From Flavobacteriaceae bacterium (GTDB lineage Bacteria > Bacteroidota > Bacteroidia > Flavobacteriales > Flavobacteriaceae): a stretch of 7,591 nucleotides of DNA. The DNA is taken from positions 1-7,591 of the forward strand of contig JABSPP010000074.1 in assembly GCA_013214275.1 (NCBI GenBank), in the 5' to 3' direction. Below the pieces are notes generated by a model. It was given only the letters and a program-made list of their open reading frames with translations, made no database searches and had not been told where the DNA came from. Shown here in pieces: positions 1 through 6,394 of the stretch; position 1 is the first letter of the stretch; each line of letters begins with the position of its first letter. Position numbers and translations under genes: made by a program.

Positions 1-1
1 A

Positions 2-221
2 AACAATAAAAATCACTACGCAATGAAAAGTGAAATTTGGCTTGCAGCTACAAAAGCTGCATGGAAACAATTGGATAAGTTATCAACACCCAATACCAAT
101 TTTAACAAAATCGCCGCGTAACATCAGTTATAGAATTAAATACGATCAAAAAGAAATAGAAATAATTACTGTTTTTGATTCAAGACAACATCCTGAAAAG
201 CTAAAAAAGGATATTGAATAA
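2..221 (+). pseudogene. Frameshifted remnant of a RelE/ParE-family toxin-like gene
   Basis: Two overlapping open frames look like pieces of one small toxin gene. The first is open from the left edge to a TAA near base 120 and reads EIWLAATKAAWKQLDKL, a helical stretch like the middle of ParE toxins. The second frame is shifted by one base and carries a typical ParE C-terminal part with ISYRIKYDQKEIEII and then VFDSRQHPEKL, ending in TAA at 219-221. Related toxins are about 95-100 residues and inhibit gyrase or cleave mRNA. This copy lacks one continuous frame, so it is probably dead. No antitoxin gene is visible; it could lie left of the window. The family call rests on the C-terminal motif only, and the first frame could be unrelated. 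Confidence 0.45.
43..61. repeat. Perfect 7-bp inverted repeat inside the toxin remnant
   Basis: TGCAGCT at 43-49 and AGCTGCA at 55-61 are exact reverse complements separated by five bases, so they could form a short hairpin. It falls in the upstream frame of the toxin remnant and has no T-run after it, so it is not an intrinsic terminator. It may be coincidental. Confidence 0.3.
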
Positions 222-450
222 AAAGCACGAAAGCAAAGTGCCTTTTGACAACAACCAGGCAGAAAGAGATTTGAGAATGATCAAAGTCAAACAAAAAGTC
301 TCTGGATGCTTTAGGTCAAAGACGCATGCTCAATACTTTGCCCGTATTAGGGGCTACATCTCTACTGTGAAGAAAAATAACCAACCTGTACTAAAAACCA
401 TACAAAACAGCTTGGAGCTAAAACCTTTTGTACCTAAATTGGCTGAATAG
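205..450 (+). pseudogene. 3' remnant of an IS66-family transposase (TnpC C-terminus)
   Basis: This frame encodes the C-terminal end of the IS66 DDE transposase. The signature VPFDNNQAERDLRMIKVKQK contains the conserved NNQAERDLR block with the last acidic catalytic residue (E of AERD). It is followed by VSGCFRS, ARIRGYIST and a tail ending in KPFVPKLAE before TAG at 448-450. Full-length IS66 transposases are roughly 500 residues, so only about 15 percent is left and this copy cannot transpose. No start fits a real gene: the frame opens after a TAA at 202-204, and recognisable similarity starts near base 238. The remnant lies directly against the toxin remnant, suggesting a deletion joined the two. 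Terminal inverted repeats were not identified. Confidence 0.85.
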
Positions 451-584
451 TTACATAACTTTAGAAAAAGGATGGTAACATTTTACATGACAGTTACTTA
501 CATTTTTATCTTTTTGTTAACATCTTTGATTTTAAAAAAGCGTATTAAATTGTAATTTTACTAGTTGGAAATTGAAACTACTAC
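451..584 (+). promoter_or_regulatory. Leader/promoter region of the parA operon (no confident box)
   Basis: This 134-bp AT-rich gap lies between the IS66 remnant and parA and must hold the parA promoter unless transcription enters from upstream. Against the Bacteroidetes consensus (TTG near -33, TAnnTTTG near -7), only near matches are visible: CATCTTTG at 521-528 and TAATTTTA at 553-560, neither with a well-spaced TTG. No clear Shine-Dalgarno sequence precedes the parA ATG, which is usual in this phylum. The assignment is by position rather than motif. Confidence 0.3.
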
Positions 585-1367
585 ATGGGCAAAGTTATTG
601 CTATTGCAAACCAAAAAGGTGGAGTTGGAAAAACTACAACATCTATTAATCTAGCTGCATCATTGGGGGTTTTAGAAAAAAAAGTTTTACTCATTGACGC
701 TGATCCACAGGCGAATGCTTCCTCTGGACTTGGAATTGATATTGAGTCTGTTTCAATTGGAACATATCAAGTTTTAGAACATACAGCAAAAGCAAGAGAA
801 GCAATTCAGAAGTCGAGTTCTCCTAACGTAGATATTATTGCAGCTCATATAGACCTAGTCGCTATTGAAATTGAATTAGTAGATCAAAAACAACGAGAGT
901 ACATGCTTAAGAATTCTCTTGAACAAATCAAGCATGACTATGATTATATTATCATAGATTGTGCACCTTCACTGGGATTAATAACCTTAAACTCTCTAGT
1001 AGCCGCAGACTCTGTGATTATCCCTATTCAGTGTGAATATTTTGCACTAGAGGGTCTCGGAAAGCTTTTAAATACGATTAAAAGCATTCAAAAGATTCAC
1101 AACCCTAAATTAGATATTGAAGGGCTACTTCTCACCATGTTTGATTCGAGACTGCGACTTTCCAATCAAGTAGTAGATGAAGTACAAAAGCACTTCAGTA
1201 CAATGGTTTTCGATACGATTATCAGAAGAAATACACGCTTAGGAGAAGCTCCCAGTTATGGAGAAAGTATTATTGCCTATGACGCTACGAGCAAAGGCGC
1301 GGTAAATTACTTAAATTTGGCAAACGAACTTATAAAAAGGAATTTACATTATGGCAAAGGCCAATAA
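585..1367 (+). CDS. parA: Chromosome partitioning ATPase ParA (Soj/MinD superfamily)
   Basis: ParA is an ATP-dependent dimer that binds DNA non-specifically and, with ParB bound at parS, moves replicated origins apart on the nucleoid. The 260-residue protein has the deviant Walker A motif KGGVGKTT at residues 11-18, with signature lysine K11 and K16. The A' motif LLIDADPQAN spans about 35-44, and the Walker B strand IIIDCAPS spans 122-129 with D125. The C-terminal RRNTRLGEAPSYG (about 214-226) corresponds to the arginine-bearing DNA-binding region of Soj-type proteins. The length is typical of chromosomal ParA, and there is no N-terminal HTH as in the large plasmid type Ia proteins. The ATG start places the glycine-rich loop at the usual distance. 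It overlaps parB by 17 bp, implying coupled translation. Confidence 0.96.
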   Translation: MGKVIAIANQKGGVGKTTTSINLAASLGVLEKKVLLIDADPQANASSGLGIDIESVSIGTYQVLEHTAKAREAIQKSSSPNVDIIAAHIDLVAIEIELVDQKQREYMLKNSLEQIKHDYDYIIIDCAPSLGLITLNSLVAADSVIIPIQCEYFALEGLGKLLNTIKSIQKIHNPKLDIEGLLLTMFDSRLRLSNQVVDEVQKHFSTMVFDTIIRRNTRLGEAPSYGESIIAYDATSKGAVNYLNLANELIKRNLHYGKGQ

Positions 1368-2238
1368 AAAACAGGCTTTGGGCAGAGGGCTTTCGGCCTT
1401 GTTAAAAGACTCTAGCAATCTTAATTCTGCTAGCGACAGGAATGCTGGCGAGATTGTAGGGAATATCGTAGAGATTGAGCTGGGCCATATCCAAGTTAAC
1501 CCCTATCAGCCAAGAACTTACTTCAATGAAGAAGCGCTTAGAGAACTGGCAAGTTCGATTCGTGAATTAGGTGTCATACAGCCGATTACTGTAAGAAAAG
1601 TGGGAAATACATTTCAATTGGTTTCTGGCGAAAGACGTTTTAGAGCTTCCAAATTGGTTGGGAAAAGCACAATTCCCGCTTACATAAGAATTGCCAACGA
1701 TCAAGAAATGCTGGAAATGGCATTGGTTGAAAATATACAACGTAAAAATCTTGATCCTATTGAGGTTGCACTGTCTTATCAGCGATTAATCGAGGAAATC
1801 CAACTAACACAAGAAGAGTTGAGTACTCGTGTGGGCAAAAAAAGATCTACGGTAACTAATTATCTGCGATTACTTAAACTGGATCCTATTTTACAAACGG
1901 GCATGAGGGATGGTTTTATTTCAATGGGACACGGTAGAGCCTTAATCAATATTGAAAACTCCGATGGTCAACTTGCTATTTATGAACGAATTTTAAGAGA
2001 GCAACTATCTGTTCGTCAGACTGAAAAGTTGGTAAAAATCTTAAAGGAGGGTTCGAGTTCAATGTCATCCTCCAAGAAAAAAGCACTCCCCAGCTATATC
2101 AAAGACAGCTTATCTGAAATAAATTCTTTTTTAGGACAGCAGGTTGATATTACCATTAACTCGAGAGGAAAAGGAAAAATATCCATCCCGTTTCATTCCA
2201 AAGAAGACTTTGAGAGAATCAAAAACCTATTAAAGTAA
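1351..2238 (+). CDS. parB: Chromosome partitioning protein ParB (Spo0J family, CTP-dependent clamp)
   Basis: ParB recognises parS near the origin, spreads as a CTP-gated clamp and stimulates the ParA ATPase. In this 295-residue protein the N-terminal GRGLSALL (11-18) is the ParA-contact segment. NPYQPR (50-55) and GERRFRA (93-99) mark the ParB/Srx CTPase domain. ENIQRKNLDPIE (127-138) leads into the helix-turn-helix at about 152-177 (LTQEELSTRVGKKRSTVTNY). A serine/lysine-rich linker near 234-245 precedes the C-terminal dimerisation domain (248-295). The ATG lies inside the parA end, preceded by an AAAAAGGAA stretch at about 1334-1342 that could act as a ribosome site. All expected domains are present. 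No full palindromic parS was seen in the window. Confidence 0.96.
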   Translation: MAKANKKQALGRGLSALLKDSSNLNSASDRNAGEIVGNIVEIELGHIQVNPYQPRTYFNEEALRELASSIRELGVIQPITVRKVGNTFQLVSGERRFRASKLVGKSTIPAYIRIANDQEMLEMALVENIQRKNLDPIEVALSYQRLIEEIQLTQEELSTRVGKKRSTVTNYLRLLKLDPILQTGMRDGFISMGHGRALINIENSDGQLAIYERILREQLSVRQTEKLVKILKEGSSSMSSSKKKALPSYIKDSLSEINSFLGQQVDITINSRGKGKISIPFHSKEDFERIKNLLK

Positions 2239-2820
2239 TTGTTTTTTAGGGACTCCATATGTGTTTTATTTTTTGTTGCATTTTCTTCTCAGGGATTTGC
2301 ACAGAAAGACTCTCTAAACATAAAGACTACTAAAAAAACTGCGGCTTCTATCAACGAATTTAATCCTTTAGCCCCATCAAAAGCTGCGTTTTACTCTGCT
2401 GTTTTTCCCGGCATGGGTCAGATTTATAATAAAAAATACTGGAAAGCCCCAATTGTTTGGGCTGGTATGGCAACAAGCACATCCATATATCTGTTTAATA
2501 ACAATGAATACAAAAGATATAGAAGAGCTTTTAGGCAGCGCGAGTCTGGGCTTCAAGATGAATTTACTTTAGACAATGGAACAGAAGTCATTTCAAGAAA
2601 TGGTCTTATTAGCGCACAAAGGACACTCAGGAATAACAGAGATCTATCACTCCTAGCGACAGTCCTTGTTTATGTATTGCAAATTGTAGAGGCTAGCGTA
2701 AATGCTCATCTTTTACAGTTTGATACTAGCGATCAACTGTCGGTAAAACCTGTGATGATTTCGGACCCCATTCGAGTAGAAGCCCCTTCCATGGGTTTAC
2801 GGCTTCACTATTCTTTTTAG
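2239..2820 (+). CDS. DUF5683-family exported/membrane protein of unknown function
   Basis: This is a 193-residue protein of the DUF5683 family, common in Bacteroidetes next to parB; its function is not known. The N-terminus (residues 1-21) is a hydrophobic signal peptide ending around GFA|QKD. The family core begins at LAPSKAAFYSAVFPGMGQIY (44-63), rich in small residues and followed by NKKYWKAPIVW. A probable membrane segment spans about 71-87 and a second hydrophobic stretch about 136-152, ahead of NAHLLQFD. The start is TTG, because the in-frame codon just before it is the parB stop and no ATG occurs before the signal peptide. Translation probably restarts after parB termination. The envelope location is inferred from the hydrophobic segments. 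Confidence 0.85.
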   Translation: MFFRDSICVLFFVAFSSQGFAQKDSLNIKTTKKTAASINEFNPLAPSKAAFYSAVFPGMGQIYNKKYWKAPIVWAGMATSTSIYLFNNNEYKRYRRAFRQRESGLQDEFTLDNGTEVISRNGLISAQRTLRNNRDLSLLATVLVYVLQIVEASVNAHLLQFDTSDQLSVKPVMISDPIRVEAPSMGLRLHYSF

Positions 2821-2970
2821 GGAAATAGATCAGATGATTGTTAGTAAAATGTTGATGGGAATGCTAAATTTAGCTACGTAAAACTCTTACAGTGGGCTTG
2901 GTCAAATAAAGGTCAATATTTCAATAAGAGGAAATAATTGAGAATCTAATAGTTAGTTCAAATTTACACG
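2821..2970 (+). promoter_or_regulatory. 150-bp gap upstream of dapB, possible internal promoter
   Basis: This is the largest gap inside the six-gene cluster, and no conserved open frame occupies it. It could hold a second promoter for dapB-lepB-wbqC, but no good TAnnTTTG box was found. A short inverted repeat, CTAA at 2946-2949 and TTAG at 2953-2956, lies just before the dapB start, with TTGA at 2938-2941 and TCAA at 2958-2961 nearly flanking it. No lysine riboswitch-like size or structure is apparent. Confidence 0.25.
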
Positions 2971-3687
2971 ATGAAAATAGCGCTTTTAGGTTATGGAAAA
3001 ATGGGGAAGGCAATTGAGAAAATTGCTTTACAAAGAGGGCACAAAATCGTATTAAGAGTGTCGGATACGCAAGTATATGAGATCAGTAAGGCTGATGTTG
3101 CTATTGACTTTAGTGTTCCAGAAGCTGCCTTTGATAACATCACCAACTGCTTTAGAAATAAGGTTCCTGTAATTTCTGGAACCACAGGATGGCTAGAGCG
3201 TTACAATGAAGCTGTTGAACTTTGCAATCGTGAAAACGGAAGTTTTGTATATGCTTCTAATTTTAGTCTCGGTGTTCACCTTTTCTCTGAGTTAAACAAG
3301 CAGTTAGCAAACCTGATACACCTCTTAAAAAATTATGATGTTACTATTGAAGAAACGCATCACATAAAGAAGTTAGACGCTCCTAGTGGCACTGCCATCA
3401 GTCTTGCTGAGGGAATTATTGAAAACAGTAGTTATATGGACTGGAAATTAACATCCAATAGCGAAGTTTCTAAGCATACGATTCCTATTAAAGCCCATCG
3501 AATTCCCGATGTGCCTGGTACGCATATTGTTAACTACAAGTCTAAAATCGACACCATCGAAATAAAACATACCGCTCACAATAGGAAAGGATTTGCCTTG
3601 GGAGCAGTAATTGCTGCTGAATGGATTTTAGGAAAAAGAGGGGTGCATAGTATGAAAGATGTGTTAAACTTAGGTCATATACCATAA
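2971..3687 (+). CDS. dapB: 4-hydroxy-tetrahydrodipicolinate reductase DapB
   Basis: DapB uses NAD(P)H to reduce the dipicolinate precursor to tetrahydrodipicolinate, a step toward meso-diaminopimelate for peptidoglycan and toward lysine; it is cytosolic. The 238-residue sequence has the nucleotide-binding loop GYGKMG at 7-12, DFS at 46-48 and SGTTGW at 69-74. The active-site block ETHHIKKLDAPSGTA (128-142) carries the catalytic pair H130/H131 and K134, equivalent to H159, H160 and K163 of the E. coli enzyme. The C-terminal GTHIV (183-187) and HTAHNRKGFALGAV (200-213) complete the family pattern. It is about 35 residues shorter than the E. coli enzyme, mainly between the first loop and DFS, as in other Bacteroidetes. 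lepB follows after 43 bp. Confidence 0.96.
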   Translation: MKIALLGYGKMGKAIEKIALQRGHKIVLRVSDTQVYEISKADVAIDFSVPEAAFDNITNCFRNKVPVISGTTGWLERYNEAVELCNRENGSFVYASNFSLGVHLFSELNKQLANLIHLLKNYDVTIEETHHIKKLDAPSGTAISLAEGIIENSSYMDWKLTSNSEVSKHTIPIKAHRIPDVPGTHIVNYKSKIDTIEIKHTAHNRKGFALGAVIAAEWILGKRGVHSMKDVLNLGHIP

Positions 3688-3730
3688 CAATTTCTTTTAT
3701 TTGTAATGATTTGTTAAAACAATACTGAAG

Positions 3731-5473
3731 ATGGATTTTATTCAATGGATTCTTTTTTTTCTGGTCGTGCAGTTGATTCATTTTGCTGGAACGTGGAAAT
3801 TATATGAAAGAGCAGGTAGGAAAGCTTGGGAGGCAGCAATTCCTATTTACAACGCTATCGTTTTGACAAGTATCATTAAAAGACCCAAATGGTGGGTTGT
3901 ATTACTTTTTTTTCCAGTTGTTAATCAGTTAATGTTTCCTGTTTTTTGGATTGAAACAACACGTAGTTTTGGCTTTAATCAAAGAAAAGATACCTTACTT
4001 GCTGTTCTAACGCTTGGTCTGTATATCTACTACATTAACTATGCCACTGATGCAGCCTACAAAAAAGATCGAAGCTTAAAGCCTAGAACAGCCTTGGGTG
4101 ATTGGGTAAGCGCTATTGCTTTTGCAATTATTGCGGCGACCATGGTACACACTTATGTTATGCAGCCCTACACAATTCCGTCTTCTTCTCTAGAAAAAAC
4201 CTTATTAACTGGTGATTATCTGTTTGTTAGTAAGTTCCATTACGGAGCTCGTGTCCCGATGACTACAGTGGCGTTTCCTATGATTCACGATTCTATTCCT
4301 TTTACCTCTAAAAAGTCGTATTTATTCAGTGATGATTATGAGCAAAGAGCATCCTCACTGAAAAACAAGTTGCAGTTACCCTACATGAGAGTTCCTGGTT
4401 TTCAAAAGATTAAACGCAATGAAATTGTTGTCTTTAATCAGCCAGCAGACACCTTGCTGGATATGAATAATTTTCACCCAGATCGTAACTATTACAAGCC
4501 TATAGATAAAAAGACAAATCTTGTAAAGCGTTGCGTGGGAATCCCAGGTGATAGTCTTGAAATACGCGATGGGTATGTATTTATCAACGGACAAAAAAAT
4601 GTACTCCCCGATAGGTCAAAACTTCAGTTTTATCATTATATCTATTCAAAGAAAGGGTTTTCAACAGAAAAATTAAAGCGATATACAGGAAAAGAATTTG
4701 AAAGACAGTATGTTCTTACTACCAACAATGACAGCCAATATCAGAGCCTTAGTAGATACTTGTATCTACAAAGTATTGGGGATCGTAAATTCTTAGTGAA
4801 GACTGATGATAAAGGAATCTCTGATGATTTGTTAAATTTTATTCGTTCGTTGAGGGTTTCTTGTAAAGAAATTAAACCAACTGTTAGAAGGGCAAACTTA
4901 ACTGAGGAAATTGCTGACCAGTTGAGGAAGGATTCTGAGGTTGATAGTGTTATTCGAAATTTTAGTCCGAAGGGAGAGCTCGATGCTAGTGTTTTTCCTC
5001 ATGTGGCTAGTCTGCAATGGAATACAGATAATTTTGGTCCTATTTACATTCCCAAAAAAGGGGCTACTGTTAGATTGGACGAAAGTTCAATGCCTTTCTA
5101 TAAAAGAATTATTTCTGAATATGAAAGAAATCAACTGGATATTATCGGCAACCAATATTTTATTAATGGCGAAAGGGCAGATTCCTATACTTTTCAACAA
5201 GATTATTACTGGATGATGGGAGATAACAGACAGAGTTCTTTGGATGCTAGAATGTGGGGATATGTGCCTTTTGATCATGTGGTGGGGAAACCTGTTTTTA
5301 TATGGTTTAGCAAAGACGATGTGAACGGTGGTATTAGATGGGAACGACTATTTACTACTGTGAGTGGCAATGGTGAGCCTGTCTCCTATCTCAAATTTTT
5401 CCTCATTGGCTTGGGGCTTTATTTTGTATCTTCTTTTGTTCTAAAAATGAAAAAGAAGAAAGCTAAAAAGTAG
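3731..5473 (+). CDS. lepB: Signal peptidase I, long Bacteroidetes type
   Basis: LepB is the inner-membrane serine/lysine protease that cuts signal peptides from Sec-exported proteins. Box B IPSSSLEKTLLTGD (149-162) places the catalytic serine at S153, followed by Leu rather than the usual Met. Box D VKRCVGIPGD (265-274) gives the general-base lysine K266. Box E GDNRQSSLDARMWGYVP spans 497-513. At 580 residues it is much longer than the 324-residue E. coli protein. About 120 extra N-terminal residues carry three hydrophobic segments (about 3-20, 54-75, 88-104) before the usual membrane anchor at about 124-142. Some 200 residues are inserted between boxes D and E, and a C-terminal membrane segment (about 553-570) ends in a lysine-rich tail. 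The N-terminal part resembles the DUF5684-type membrane region. wbqC follows after 5 bp. Confidence 0.95.
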   Translation: MDFIQWILFFLVVQLIHFAGTWKLYERAGRKAWEAAIPIYNAIVLTSIIKRPKWWVVLLFFPVVNQLMFPVFWIETTRSFGFNQRKDTLLAVLTLGLYIYYINYATDAAYKKDRSLKPRTALGDWVSAIAFAIIAATMVHTYVMQPYTIPSSSLEKTLLTGDYLFVSKFHYGARVPMTTVAFPMIHDSIPFTSKKSYLFSDDYEQRASSLKNKLQLPYMRVPGFQKIKRNEIVVFNQPADTLLDMNNFHPDRNYYKPIDKKTNLVKRCVGIPGDSLEIRDGYVFINGQKNVLPDRSKLQFYHYIYSKKGFSTEKLKRYTGKEFERQYVLTTNNDSQYQSLSRYLYLQSIGDRKFLVKTDDKGISDDLLNFIRSLRVSCKEIKPTVRRANLTEEIADQLRKDSEVDSVIRNFSPKGELDASVFPHVASLQWNTDNFGPIYIPKKGATVRLDESSMPFYKRIISEYERNQLDIIGNQYFINGERADSYTFQQDYYWMMGDNRQSSLDARMWGYVPFDHVVGKPVFIWFSKDDVNGGIRWERLFTTVSGNGEPVSYLKFFLIGLGLYFVSSFVLKMKKKKAKK

Positions 5474-5478
5474 AATGG

Positions 5479-6102
5479 ATGTCTTTATTTATTCCGACTT
5501 ACTTTTCTCCTATTTCTCAGTATGGAGTCATGGTACAAGCAGAAAAAATTGAATTTGAGGTAGTGGATAACTTTCAAAAACAAACATACAGGAATCGTTG
5601 TTATATATATGGAGCAAATGGAAAGCAACTACTTACTGTTCCCATTAGGCATTCGAAGTGCAAGATTAAACAGAAAACAAAAGATATTAAAATTGAAACT
5701 GGTGATCACTGGCAAAAGCAACATTTCAAATCACTAAAGACAGCTTATAACTGTTCTCCTTTTTTTGAGTTTTACGAAGATGACCTTATCCCAATTTTCG
5801 AAAAAAAATATCAATACCTGCATGATTTGAATTTTGATACTTTCGAATTCGTTAACCAAGCACTGGAACTTGGTTTGAATTATGAGACCACAAAAACGTA
5901 TGAATTTGATCAAAGGAATGACTACAGAGTGTTAAGTGCGGTGAAACATCATCCGGATGACGCTCAAGTGGATTATCATCAGCTATTTGAAAGTAAGCAT
6001 GGTTTTATTAAAAACCTCTCAATTTTAGACCTTATTTTTATGGAGGGACCAAATTCTATTAGTTTTTTGGAAAAAGTAATTTGCCATAAATTTAGTGAAT
6101 AG
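5479..6102 (+). CDS. WbqC-family protein
   Basis: This 207-residue protein matches the WbqC-like family, named for a gene in an O-antigen cluster; its biochemical role is not established. Visible family features are the N-terminal PTYFSPISQY (6-15), the central FQKQTYRNRCYIYGANGKQ (32-50) with LLTVPI, the block HWQKQHFKSLKTAYNCSPFF (77-96) followed by EFYEDDL, and the C-terminal HGFIKNLSILDLIFMEGPNS (174-193). There is no signal peptide or membrane segment, so it is probably cytosolic. The ATG at 5479 is chosen because it gives PTYF at the normal place; the ATG four bases upstream is in another frame. It lies 5 bp after lepB and is presumably cotranscribed. Pairing with signal peptidase is, from memory, common in Flavobacteriia, and the reason is unknown. 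Confidence 0.85.
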   Translation: MSLFIPTYFSPISQYGVMVQAEKIEFEVVDNFQKQTYRNRCYIYGANGKQLLTVPIRHSKCKIKQKTKDIKIETGDHWQKQHFKSLKTAYNCSPFFEFYEDDLIPIFEKKYQYLHDLNFDTFEFVNQALELGLNYETTKTYEFDQRNDYRVLSAVKHHPDDAQVDYHQLFESKHGFIKNLSILDLIFMEGPNSISFLEKVICHKFSE

Positions 6103-6193
6103 TTTAACTTAACTCATCTTGCCTGTTTTTGTTTCTTGAAAATCATTGGAATTGATCTTATTCAGTTGTCTTTTTAAATGCGCTTTTGTTGTT

Positions 6194-6280
6194 GCGTTAG
6201 GGATAGCAGCGGCATCCTTTTTTGTCCTAAAAAGGCAAAAAAGATATAGCGGATAGCCCGACCCAAAGGGAACGCCCTAA
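6194..6280 (+). ncRNA. Compact structured intergenic element, Flavo-1-like candidate
   Basis: The element is closed by pairing of its ends: GCGTT at 6194-6198 complements AACGC at 6271-6275, and TTAGGG at 6197-6202 alternatively complements CCCTAA at 6275-6280. Inside is a strong hairpin, CTTTTTTG (6217-6224) with CAAAAAAG (6236-6243), extended by CC 6226-6227 with GG 6234-6235 around a TAAAAA loop. A second small hairpin is CCC AAA GGG at 6262-6270. The segment GGATAGC occurs twice (6201-6207 and 6251-6257), flanking the long hairpin. The pattern GGGATAGCAGCGG, A/T hairpin, GATATAGCGGATAGCCCG, GACCC-loop-GGG, CGCCC is one I recognise as recurring between genes of flavobacteria. It may be the Flavo-1 RNA family; that name is from memory. 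Strand is taken from the usual reading of the motif. Confidence 0.6.
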
Positions 6281-6326
6281 GGATAACCGTCTGTGAATTG
6301 GTAAGAAAAAGAACGTAGCTTTAGCA

Positions 6327-6378
6327 TTCTCACTATTTTCCTGTGTGTTTTATTTTTACTGTAGGAGTAAGGTGAGAA
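6327..6378. repeat. 7-bp inverted repeat in the cdd 3' flank
   Basis: TTCTCAC at 6327-6333 is the exact reverse complement of GTGAGAA at 6372-6378. The 38-base spacer also contains CCT (6340-6342) and AGG that can pair inside it. It lies just downstream of the cdd stop on the minus strand and may be part of its mRNA end, but the loop is long for a standard terminator. Confidence 0.3.
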
Positions 6379-6394
6379 AAGGTGGTAAAAAAAC

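Larger units (their letters stand above)
6103..6394. other. Convergent intergenic region between wbqC and cdd
   Basis: This is 292 bp without a supported gene. The first ~90 bases are AT-rich with short T-runs and no convincing terminator hairpin. The middle holds the structured element at 6194-6280. The rest contains a 7-bp inverted repeat. A short open frame entering from the right on the plus strand overlaps cdd and has no family features. Confidence 0.7.

Noticed and set aside
2991..3185. Minus-strand open frame inside dapB
   Set aside because: It lies antisense to a fully matching DapB and has no recognisable domain.
3785..3802. ACGTGGAA stretch resembling half of a parS palindrome
   Set aside because: The left half does not match and the bases encode the LepB N-terminal region, so chance is likely.
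4941..5216. Alternative-frame open frame inside lepB
   Set aside because: The LepB frame is continuous with all catalytic boxes; this is a shadow frame.
5935..5960. GGTGAAACA resembling half of a parS site
   Set aside because: Only one half matches; the other half needed for the palindrome is absent, and it lies inside wbqC coding sequence.
6217..6243. A/T hairpin read as an intrinsic terminator
   Set aside because: The stem is almost all A/T, and conserved-looking sequence continues on both sides, fitting a larger structured element better.
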